A stretch of 21,248 nucleotides of DNA, taken from the IMG/VR virus record IMGVR_UViG_3300036716_000705, positions 1 through 21,248 of that record; one strand, given 5' to 3'. The notes under the pieces were generated by a model, which ran no database searches, was not told the DNA's origin, and saw nothing but the letters and a program-made list of their open reading frames with translations. Each line of letters opens with the position of its first letter. Position 1 is the first letter of the stretch. This stretch comes from a virus. The position numbers and the translations under genes are program-made. This document shows positions 15,491 through 21,077 of the stretch, piece by piece.

Positions 15491-16084
15491 ATGAGTTGTA
15501 TGGAAGAATATATCCCAAAGTTTTTAGATATGCTTTATGATAAAGAGATTGCAAAACATCTAACTATCGAGGAAGTAAGGGATGCGTTTCATACGAATCA
15601 GATTCTAAGTAAAAAAGAAGCAAGTCTTGCCTTCGAGGCTGTCAGCGATAATGCAAAGAAAGTATTGTATATCGGCTCATGGCTAGGCTTTCTTACTCGT
15701 GTGTTTATTGAAAAATATCCCAATATAAATTTCGAAGAAGTTGATATGGACACGAGATGTAAAGAAATAAGTGGCAGATTCAATTACACGTTTAAAAACT
15801 ATCTCGGACATCAAAGTATGAACATTGATAGTTTTGGTCGTGAACATGAATTCGATACTGTTATTAATCTTAGTTGTGAGCATATGACTACTGATTGGTT
15901 CAATAGAATCAAGCCCGGAACTCAACTTATCATACAAAGTAATAATCTGATAATTGATGACCATATAAACAACTGTAAATCACTAGATGATTTCAAAAGC
16001 AAATATCCTCTTAGCGAAATAAAGTACAGTAACACGCTAAAACTTAATGTTTTTGACAGATTTACAGTATCTGGCATCAAATAG
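15491..16084 (+). CDS. SAM-dependent methyltransferase-like protein
   Basis: 197 residues with a Rossmann methyltransferase pattern: motif I VLYIGSWLGFLTRVF (58-72), an acidic residue ending strand 2 (FEEVDMD, about 81-87), and DTVINLSCEHM (122-132) where motif IV would be, followed by PGTQLIIQSNN (142-152). Motif I has GSWLG rather than the usual GxGxG. The first 45 residues are a helical cap (TIEEVRDAF, LSKKEASLAF). Target unknown; nothing in the sequence says DNA, RNA, protein or small molecule. It begins 6 bases after the Hc1-like gene with a poor ribosome site (AAGAAA); an alternative ATG three codons in (15500) is possible. Last gene of the gene 55 to 46 run. Confidence 0.68.
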   Translation: MSCMEEYIPKFLDMLYDKEIAKHLTIEEVRDAFHTNQILSKKEASLAFEAVSDNAKKVLYIGSWLGFLTRVFIEKYPNINFEEVDMDTRCKEISGRFNYTFKNYLGHQSMNIDSFGREHEFDTVINLSCEHMTTDWFNRIKPGTQLIIQSNNLIIDDHINNCKSLDDFKSKYPLSEIKYSNTLKLNVFDRFTVSGIK

Positions 16085-16114
16085 AAATTAAATTGTAAAA
16101 AAGTCTAAAAACGC

Positions 16115-16143
16115 TTGACTTTTACTTTTCAGTATGATAGTAT
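16115..16143 (+). promoter_or_regulatory. Sigma-70-type promoter with extended -10 for a small RNA or leader
   Basis: TTGACT (16115-16120), 17 bases, TAGTAT (16138-16143) with TG at 16135-16136. An overlapping TATAAT (16141-16146) would need a 20-base spacer. The 14 bases TAAAAACGCTTGAC (16106-16119) are repeated exactly at the minus-strand promoter near 17674-17687. Confidence 0.7.
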
Positions 16144-16149
16144 AATAGA

Positions 16150-16311
16150 ATCAACGGATGCCTATGTCTCCTCTAAACCTCTCTCATCGACACTGGTATT
16201 TGCTGATAACTCTATCACAAGAGAAAGTACCACAAAAATAAAATTTTGTATCTTTCAAAGATAGGGAGTTTTACTAAAAACCCAGTATCAGAAATGGTAC
16301 TGGGTTTTTCT
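16150..16311 (+). ncRNA. Probable non-coding RNA or attenuator leader, about 160 bases
   Basis: Between the promoter at 16115 and the terminator at 16275-16311 I find no credible gene. Predicted pairings: an 8-base stem TGGTATTT (16194-16201) with AAGTACCA (16225-16232), enclosing TGATA/TATCA (16204-16208/16213-16217); ACAAAA/TTTTGT; TATCT/AGATA around 16250-16264; then the terminator. AGTACC (16226-16231) can also pair with GGTACT (16296-16301), which would break the terminator stem, so it could act as an antiterminator controlling the membrane gene 40 bases downstream. A pyrimidine run (CCTCTCTC, about 16178-16185) is complementary to GAGAG-type ribosome sites. No known RNA family recognised. 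Confidence 0.5.
16275..16311. terminator. Rho-independent terminator, probably bidirectional
   Basis: ACCCAGTATC (16280-16289) pairs with GGTACTGGGT (16296-16305) around a 6-base loop, with one U.G pair. It is flanked by an A run upstream and TTTTTCTTTT downstream, so it can end transcripts on the plus strand and, by the A run, on the minus strand too. Confidence 0.9.
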
Positions 16312-16351
16312 TTTGTCTAAATACATAATCATACTACAGAGAGTGTTTACA

Positions 16352-16597
16352 ATGTCTAATACTGAAAAAATGAAATGGCTGGCGACTATTATGTTCGTTT
16401 GTGCCGGAACATTAATATCTTTTAATATACCCGAATCCAAATATGCGTTTCCGCTATTTGCGACAGGTCATTTGATAGTTTTGGGGGTATTTTTGAGATT
16501 AAAAGATAAACCAATGATTTTTCAAAACGCATTCTTCTTATGTATTGATATATTTGGAATATGGCAGTGGCTATTAGCGCCTATATTTTTTGTTTAA
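16352..16597 (+). CDS. Small membrane protein, three predicted membrane segments
   Basis: 81 residues from the ATG at 16352, which has AGAGAG 8 bases upstream; a longer version from a TTG at 16313 would begin inside the terminator tail and is unlikely. Hydrophobic stretches lie at about 7-24 (MKWLATIMFVCAGTLISF), 30-48 (AFPLFATGHLIVLGVFLRL) and 55-78 (FQNAFFLCIDIFGIWQWLL). The layout and the charged KDKP turn between segments 2 and 3 resemble short membrane proteins of unknown function in T4-like marine phages. It follows a terminator and possible attenuator. A TCTAAATA (16316-16323) could be a weak late octamer. Its 3' end overlaps the convergent endonuclease gene by 17 bases. Confidence 0.68.
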   Translation: MSNTEKMKWLATIMFVCAGTLISFNIPESKYAFPLFATGHLIVLGVFLRLKDKPMIFQNAFFLCIDIFGIWQWLLAPIFFV

Positions 16598-17018
16598 GGC
16601 TTTGTAAGTACTCTTTGAGAATTTTTGAACTTCCCACTCGTACATTGATAATACCATTATAGTACTCATCTGTTTCAAGCACTCTACGGTCAAATTGTTC
16701 TTTGGCTTCTACATAACTTAATGCGCCACGACTCGGACAATAGTGTAGAATCTCACGGGAAAATTTATCGGGACCTAATTTTTTTACATCGGCATTCAAA
16801 TGGTCAGAAGAACCCCAATAGGTTCTCCAATCGCTTTCTTTATATCCACGTCTTTTGTTCTTTCTACCTTTAAGTGGTGGTTTAGTGGTTTTAAATCTTG
16901 CTAACTTCTTACCAATGTATTTCCGATTATCTGTAAGATTTGTAATCACATACACAAAACCTTCTACGTCTTCGGGTAAATCATTAACAACTTCATTATT
17001 ATATGTCCAATCACTCAT
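16581..17018 (-). CDS. GIY-YIG endonuclease, Seg-like
   Basis: 145 residues. The GIY-YIG core is EGFVYVITNLTDNRKYIGKK (19-38), with Tyr and the second-strand Y-I-G in place; the basic region (KGRKNKRRGYKESDWRTYWG, 50-69) holds the family's arginine and a W-x-x-Y-W-G-S motif seen in T4-like Seg proteins. Glu104 or Glu107 in LSYVEAKEQF is the likely metal ligand. No DNA-binding module follows, so target range is unclear. Such free-standing genes are homing endonucleases that spread between related phages; here it lies beside a large structured RNA. Two AATAAATA octamers (17136-17143 and 17113-17120, minus strand) and a dyad (17049-17064) lie in its leader. The ribosome site is weak. Confidence 0.83.
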   Translation of the reverse strand: MSDWTYNNEVVNDLPEDVEGFVYVITNLTDNRKYIGKKLARFKTTKPPLKGRKNKRRGYKESDWRTYWGSSDHLNADVKKLGPDKFSREILHYCPSRGALSYVEAKEQFDRRVLETDEYYNGIINVRVGSSKILKEYLQSLKQKI

Positions 17019-17048
17019 TATACGTCATCTCATTGTTCAATATCTTAA

Positions 17049-17064
17049 TAGGTCTAAAGACCTA
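17049..17064. repeat. Perfect inverted repeat in the leader of the GIY-YIG gene
   Basis: TAGGTCT and AGACCTA with a 2-base spacer. In the minus-strand leader it would form a hairpin with 5-6 pairs about 30 bases before the ATG; as DNA it could be an operator. In T4, homing endonuclease leaders often carry hairpins that limit translation; that role is inferred here. Confidence 0.5.
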
Positions 17065-17112
17065 ATATCTTCGGAAATTTCTTTTCGTTCCACTCAAAGA
17101 ACATTTCCTTGA

Positions 17113-17120
17113 TATTTATT
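17113..17120 (-). promoter_or_regulatory. Possible late promoter octamer for the GIY-YIG gene
   Basis: AATAAATA on the minus strand, with a second copy at 17136-17143. One base from the GATAAATA used elsewhere in the window, but the surroundings are very AT-rich, so chance is likely enough to keep confidence low. Confidence 0.35.
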
Positions 17121-17151
17121 TCTTCCATTTAATATTATTTATTTTAATTCT

Positions 17152-17643
17152 TGTTGAGTTTGGAAGACACAATTGCCCTCCTATCGGGGCAACTGCTGAT
17201 ACTTGTTTAGTTCATCAGATTCTATGTCTAAGTTAGCCACTAGTAATGGCGAGGTCGGTTGGCGATTCCCTCTTAACTTAGTATTGCGTCTTTCGACCCA
17301 ACGGCACTTCGATTAATCCACATAGAATAAAACTTTATCAAAGTCGGTAGTATTGTAAATCTACCAGCGGTGTGTACATTTCTGTACGGTAAATACTAGT
17401 CATTCGAATACCTTTAGAGTACCGAATGTTATGTTATAAACAGTTCTTGTGGTTACGAGAAGCAGTGTCGGAGTTCATCCCAACTTATCTGAACGCCTAG
17501 CACTATACTAGCGTCCTCAATCCCGGAACGGCATCCCGCTCAACAGATCCACTATGTTTGCCATTATTAGAATCATTATTAGCCATAATTTCTTTTAGTG
17601 TTTGGGGTATATTGAGACTTGTATTAGAATTTATATTAGTTAT
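17152..17643 (-). ncRNA. Large structured non-coding RNA of unrecognised family
   Basis: No gene fits here, and the GC content rises (about 48% in 17461-17520) above the flanks. Read on the minus strand it folds into successive helices inside a closing helix TGTTGAG (17545-17539) with CTCAACA (17158-17152). Inside: CGGGAT/GTTCCG (17538-17533/17529-17524, using G.U pairs); ACGCTAG/CTAGGCGT (17514-17508/17500-17493); CATTCG/CGAATG (17428-17423/17406-17401); GTACA-GAAA-TGTAC (17387-17374); GGTAG/CTACC (17365-17361/17350-17346); ATTCTATGT/ACATAGAAT (17328-17320/17227-17219) enclosing GTC-GAAA-GAC, CTAAGTTA/TAACTTAG and two small hairpins; TTGCCC/GGGCAA near 17170-17192. GAAA loops and G.U pairs support the minus strand, as does the promoter at 17650-17678. 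The 3' end is not defined. Confidence 0.72.
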
Positions 17644-17649
17644 GAGAAC

Positions 17650-17678
17650 ATACTAACACAATCTATTATAGATGTCAA
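17650..17678 (-). promoter_or_regulatory. Sigma-70-type promoter with extended -10 for the large RNA
   Basis: On the minus strand: TTGACA (17678-17673), 17 bases, TAGTAT (17655-17650) with TG at 17658-17657. The predicted start is near 17643. The 14-base block TAAAAACGCTTGAC (17687-17674) is identical to that at the 16115 promoter. Confidence 0.75.
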
Positions 17679-17695
17679 GCGTTTTTATAACTTTT

Positions 17696-17917
17696 TTATA
17701 AAATAGGTGTTCCAGCCTTTTTACTCATCTCAAAGTTCTCAGATATTATCTCGTTTAAGTGTTTGATATGACTAGTCGGCATTTCGTGAAGTTCAGATAT
17801 ACTGACACCCCCTCTCATGTACCAAGTTAGTTTGTACAAGGATTTGTGTAGAGAGTCAAGTTGTTTTTGATAAGTCTCTTGTCTTTCTACAATTTCCGCG
17901 GCGCTGGCAGACTTCAA
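17696..17917 (-). CDS. Small baseplate-hub assembly protein (gp51-like), possibly made by frameshift
   Basis: 73 residues if started at the TTG at 17917. A helical N-terminal part (AAEIVERQETYQKQLDSLHK) is followed by LTWYMRGGVSISELHEMPTS and a helix ending ENFEMSKKAGTPIL. The W-Y-M-R-G-G-x-S turn and the K-K-x-G-x-P end recall small proteins found just behind gene 26 in T4-like phages and linked to hub assembly catalyst gp51; this is from memory and needs a profile search. The TTG has only a poor ribosome site (AGG 4 bases away). The frame lies at -1 relative to the gp26-like gene and remains open back through its last codons, where A-AAT-TTT forms a slippery heptamer, so a fusion is a real alternative. 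The strand then carries the RNA promoter. Confidence 0.6.
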   Translation of the reverse strand: MKSASAAEIVERQETYQKQLDSLHKSLYKLTWYMRGGVSISELHEMPTSHIKHLNEIISENFEMSKKAGTPIL

Positions 17918-17922
17918 CCAGC

Positions 17923-18762
17923 CTAAGAAAAATTTACAGGATTTAACTCAAAAGTTACCTTTTCTTTACTATCACACGATTCACAAGTGAACTCAAAGGT
18001 TGATATCTCATCTGTTTTTGGATTTGCAGAAAACACGACATCATTAACTTTTTTAACTACATCTGCTGGAATATTGTTCATAAACTCTGTAATAGAATCG
18101 TAATCTGTTACGGTTTCGTCTGGAGTTTCAATTCTGTCTATCGCAGTAATTAACAAATCTACGTTTTGTTTCGATACTTTTCTGAAACTAATTGCAAATT
18201 GTTTTGCCATCTCCATTTCATCTCCATCTTCTCCCTCTGCGGTTAGTTGAATACTATTTAATATACGGGCTTGTTCAACATCGATTAGTGCCAATTTTGT
18301 TAAACTTTCAAGTTTTGGTGGATGTACGTAGATTTTTAAATCCTCGTATTCTATAGGAGCAATATCTTCTACATCTGGAAATCTCTCAAGAATACTGTTT
18401 ATATCTATGTTGTAGTCTGCTTGTTCTTTACATTCAGAACATGTATGAGTGTGTTCAATGTTTTTACCATATGTTGCGTATTTTATTGCTAGATATAATA
18501 GTTCTGCATCTATGTTACATAGATTTCTAGGATTAGGAATCGATGGTACACAACTTTTAATGAGGTTTACTAGTGATTCGCCGTTAAGAAGTTCATCGGG
18601 ATTTTGCATTGATATCTCATCAATCGCAGTCATTGGGAGTATAGCAATCTCGTCTAATACAGTTTTTTCGATTTCTGGATTAAATCTACCCCCCGTTGGG
18701 ATTTGCACGTAAATTGCAGGTTTACGAAAATATTTGGATAATGGATTTGCTTCAGTGTTCAT
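17923..18762 (-). CDS. 26: Baseplate hub assembly protein, gp26-like
   Basis: 279 residues. N-terminal NPLSKYFRKPAIYVQIPTGG (6-25), then RF, is the signature opening of T4 gene 26-type proteins (a short helix, then a strand ending P-x-x-G-R-F). Two Cys pairs, C108-x-x-C111 (TCSECKEQ) and C260-x-x-C263 (FTCESCDSKE), may bind a metal, and the end FELNPVNFS matches the family ending. In T4 the gene 26 and 51 products are needed to build the baseplate hub; the pair occupies the place of the tail assembly chaperones of other phages. AAAGGA lies 7 bases before the ATG. A GATAAATA octamer lies 73 bases upstream, in the shared leader with the divergent tape measure gene. Confidence 0.78.
   Translation of the reverse strand: MNTEANPLSKYFRKPAIYVQIPTGGRFNPEIEKTVLDEIAILPMTAIDEISMQNPDELLNGESLVNLIKSCVPSIPNPRNLCNIDAELLYLAIKYATYGKNIEHTHTCSECKEQADYNIDINSILERFPDVEDIAPIEYEDLKIYVHPPKLESLTKLALIDVEQARILNSIQLTAEGEDGDEMEMAKQFAISFRKVSKQNVDLLITAIDRIETPDETVTDYDSITEFMNNIPADVVKKVNDVVFSANPKTDEISTFEFTCESCDSKEKVTFELNPVNFS
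17929..17935 (-). promoter_or_regulatory. Candidate -1 ribosomal frameshift site
   Basis: Heptamer A-AAT-TTT (X-XXY-YYZ form) in frame, two codons before the stop of the gp26-like gene (GTA AAT TTT TCT TAG). A slip by -1 would read on as F-L-G-W-L-K-S into the 73-residue frame, giving a protein of about 355 residues. Confidence 0.45.
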
Positions 18763-18774
18763 TTTGTTTCCTTT

Positions 18775-18782
18775 GATAAATA
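18775..18782 (+). promoter_or_regulatory. T4-type late promoter octamer for the tape measure gene
   Basis: GATAAATA on the plus strand, 113 bases before the ATG at 18895. It lies next to the gp26-like start, facing the minus-strand octamer at 18836-18843. Confidence 0.6.
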
Positions 18783-18794
18783 CAGTATGAGTTA

Positions 18795-18836
18795 ATTAGT
18801 AACGCAATTAAGTATGAATATAATTGCCTTACTAAT
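18795..18836. repeat. 16-base-arm inverted repeat between facing late promoters
   Basis: ATTAGTAACGCAATTA (18795-18810) and TAATTGCCTTACTAAT (18821-18836) pair at 15 of 16 positions around a 10-base loop. The repeat lies within the leaders predicted for both the gp26-like and the tape measure transcripts. No U run follows on either strand, so it is not a terminator. Confidence 0.8.
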
Positions 18837-18843
18837 ATTTATC
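18836..18843 (-). promoter_or_regulatory. T4-type late promoter octamer for the gp26-like gene
   Basis: GATAAATA on the minus strand, 73 bases before the ATG at 18762. It points toward the plus-strand octamer at 18775, so the two transcripts would overlap by about 40 bases. Confidence 0.65.
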
Positions 18844-18894
18844 TTTAATAATAACTACGAAGTTTTAGAATATAACAAAACATAGAGAGTATTG

Positions 18895-20997
18895 ATGGCA
18901 CAAGAACAAGATGTATTTATTTCGGGAATTAGCGGCAGTATTGCTCAGTGGAGTACTGAAGCAACTGCAGGTAGAATATCAACAACATTAAGTCAGATAG
19001 CAGGACAGAATGTCCAACTTATAAACTTACTTAATCATGTCGCCGCAGGCACAAAAATGTCTACAAAAGAGATGAACGAAATGGGCAACGAAGTTCGATC
19101 CTCAAACAAGGCAGCAAAGTCGGGGCAAAAAGCCGAGAGGATTGAGGCAGCGAAACAAGGACAATTCTGGAAAGGTCTAATGTCTAAAGTTGGTATGGGT
19201 GATAATAGAATAGTTGAGCAATTAATAAAGAATCAACAGTCAACCAGAAACGCCTCAAAAAAGATTGAAGAATTGGTGAAAAGTGGTGTTAACAGAGACG
19301 TAGCAACGTCATTCGTAAGAAAAGAGGACGAAGATGGTAACCTGCTACCAGATAGCGTTAACAGAAAAAACTTTACGAAGGCCGCAGGCGCAGTTATGGC
19401 ATTCTTGGCCACAATTGAAGATGCCACAAAGGCTGGTTACTTGGAAAGAGCAAATATGGCGGCTGAATTACGCCAATCGGGTTTAACGGCTTCATTGGAT
19501 AAAACGAATCAAGGATTTCTGCAACTTTCGAGAATGATTAGTGAGACAGGATTTGAATTTGGTCATGCGGCAGAATTCACTAAAGAGTTCTCTAGAACAG
19601 TAGGAATCAAAGGAGTACAGAGTACATTAAAATTTGCCAACTCTATGGCAGACGCTGAAAGCGAAACAGGAATGATGCAAAAATTTGCTTTGAGTTTCGG
19701 ACAAGTTGTCAATATGTCAGGACAATATCTTGACGGATTAAGAATTTCAGGACAACTTCAAGGAAGGTCAGACCAACAGTTAAGAAAAGGAATGGACAGT
19801 TTCATGTCTAATGTCGAGGCTACTTCGAATGTATTGAAAATTTCAATGGAAGAAGCGGCAAAAATGATGGCAGACTCTATGACAGATGTCGACCAAGGTA
19901 GATTCTTAACTCTTGATCCAAAAATGCAAGAATCTATTCTATCAGGTTTACAATTTGCAGGTGCTGGTGAAGGACCAATAATGGATTTACTCGCGGCAAG
20001 ACTTGGAGCAGGTTCTGAACAAGCGTTCATGATGACAAGCGAATTCCAAGAGTATTCTGGTTCTATGCTGGGACAAGAATTATTAAAATATGTTAATCAA
20101 GTCGCACCAACATTGGGAAACCAGGGTGACAAAGCATTTCAAACACAATTAGCAAATACATTGCCTCAAATGGTTGATGGACTAATAGAGATGTTTAGTC
20201 AATCAGGCAACCGGGCACTTATTATGTCTAATGACCAGGAGGCGAGCAGATTAGCCCAGTTAAGTAAAATGAAACAAACTATGGCAGATGCGAACAAAGG
20301 TATTTCTGGCGGCGGTAGAGAAGACAAAGCCGCTATGTTATATACAGAACAACAACGTGAGGCAGTAGTACAGGCAGAAAGGTCAATGACTAGATTAATG
20401 CCTGCATTTACAAAAAATATTGAAGATTTGACTACAGTAAACAGGGAATTTGCTAACCAGGCAGCCATGTCGTTAAAATTCAACCAGTCTCTCATTTCCT
20501 CACTCACTAACACCATTGTTGCCGCGGATATTGCCTTCAAGAGCGCCGCCATTGGCTTCTTTGAGATGCAAGGCGAGTCTTGGACAGATTTCTTCAAGCA
20601 ATTCTTCGCCGGTGAAGACATTAAAAATCCGCTCTTTGACGGTACCGGTACTTCGTTCAAGAGTATAACATCACAGAACTCTCTTGCAAACCCAACCAAA
20701 TCCATCGACCAGTTAACAAGCGATTTTGGCGTTATGAATTTAGAAGAAGCCAAAATTCAATTGGAAAAATTAAAAAAAGAACAAGGGAATAACACAGAGT
20801 TTTTTGAAGCAATTGCTGGCAATACATCTATGTTACCAATTGTGTTACCTGCACTTATGACCTTGTTGACAATACCTGGCGGCGACAAGATTATTGGACT
20901 CAATCAAGGCGTGAGAGACGCCGGCGTGAATGCTGAAAGCCAAGCAAGAGTTATCGCAGCCCTTGAAGCCTTTATAAAAACTCTTGAAAATCAATAG
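18895..20997 (+). CDS. Probable tail tape measure protein (gp29 position)
   Basis: 700 residues from the ATG at 18895; GAGAG lies 5 bases upstream, and the TTG just before it (18892) is less likely. The protein is almost wholly alpha-helical with high Gln, Met, Ala and Ser content and no enzyme motif. Features include a helical N-terminus (IAQWSTEATAGRISTTLSQI), long amphipathic helices through 200-550, and a hydrophobic segment near 655-672 (SMLPIVLPALMTLLTI) as many tape measures have. It lies next to the hub assembly genes, where tape measure genes usually sit, though divergently. T4 gp29 has 590 residues. No residue-level match to gp29 was recalled, so the role rests on composition, length and position. 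Another internal virion protein remains possible. Confidence 0.5.
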   Translation: MAQEQDVFISGISGSIAQWSTEATAGRISTTLSQIAGQNVQLINLLNHVAAGTKMSTKEMNEMGNEVRSSNKAAKSGQKAERIEAAKQGQFWKGLMSKVGMGDNRIVEQLIKNQQSTRNASKKIEELVKSGVNRDVATSFVRKEDEDGNLLPDSVNRKNFTKAAGAVMAFLATIEDATKAGYLERANMAAELRQSGLTASLDKTNQGFLQLSRMISETGFEFGHAAEFTKEFSRTVGIKGVQSTLKFANSMADAESETGMMQKFALSFGQVVNMSGQYLDGLRISGQLQGRSDQQLRKGMDSFMSNVEATSNVLKISMEEAAKMMADSMTDVDQGRFLTLDPKMQESILSGLQFAGAGEGPIMDLLAARLGAGSEQAFMMTSEFQEYSGSMLGQELLKYVNQVAPTLGNQGDKAFQTQLANTLPQMVDGLIEMFSQSGNRALIMSNDQEASRLAQLSKMKQTMADANKGISGGGREDKAAMLYTEQQREAVVQAERSMTRLMPAFTKNIEDLTTVNREFANQAAMSLKFNQSLISSLTNTIVAADIAFKSAAIGFFEMQGESWTDFFKQFFAGEDIKNPLFDGTGTSFKSITSQNSLANPTKSIDQLTSDFGVMNLEEAKIQLEKLKKEQGNNTEFFEAIAGNTSMLPIVLPALMTLLTIPGGDKIIGLNQGVRDAGVNAESQARVIAALEAFIKTLENQ

Positions 20998-21028
20998 ACA
21001 GTGATATATGATAATATGATAGATAGGG

Positions 21029-21057
21029 TTGACAATGAATATGAAATATGTTAATAT
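21029..21057 (+). promoter_or_regulatory. Sigma-70-type promoter with extended -10 before the portal gene
   Basis: TTGACA (21029-21034), 17 bases, TAATAT (21052-21057) with TG at 21049-21050. A near-miss late octamer GATAAATT (21059-21066) follows at once. The predicted start would leave a leader of under 20 bases including the ribosome site AGGA (21067-21070). Confidence 0.6.
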
Positions 21058-21077
21058 AGATAAATTAGGAATAGATT

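Noticed and set aside
16156-16242. Plus-strand frame of 27 residues (MPMSPLNLSHRHWY...) in the small RNA
   Set aside because: No ribosome site, and it overlaps the predicted stem-loops.
16313-16351. Upstream TTG start adding 13 residues to the membrane protein
   Set aside because: It lies in the T run of the terminator without a ribosome site; the ATG at 16352 has AGAGAG in place.
17054-17128. 24-residue minus-strand frame MEEINIKEMFFEWNEKKFPK...
   Set aside because: Composition is protein-like, but there is no ribosome site and it lies in the leader of the GIY-YIG gene. It might be a remnant or a downstream exon; not enough to call.
17190-17220. Hammerhead ribozyme core (CTGATGA on the minus strand)
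   Set aside because: The required GAAA after stem II is missing; only the 7-base element is present.
17503-17586. 27-residue minus-strand frame MANNDSNNGKHSGSVERDAV... at the start of the large RNA
   Set aside because: Poor ribosome site (AAAGAA) and its second half overlaps two helices of the RNA; a leader peptide is possible but not supported.
17152-17643. RNase P RNA, tmRNA, SRP RNA, group I or group II intron
   Set aside because: Size would fit, but the conserved cores I know (RNase P GAAAGUCCGGGC and ACAGAA, tmRNA tRNA-like ends with a tag frame, group I P7 elements, group II domain V) are absent.
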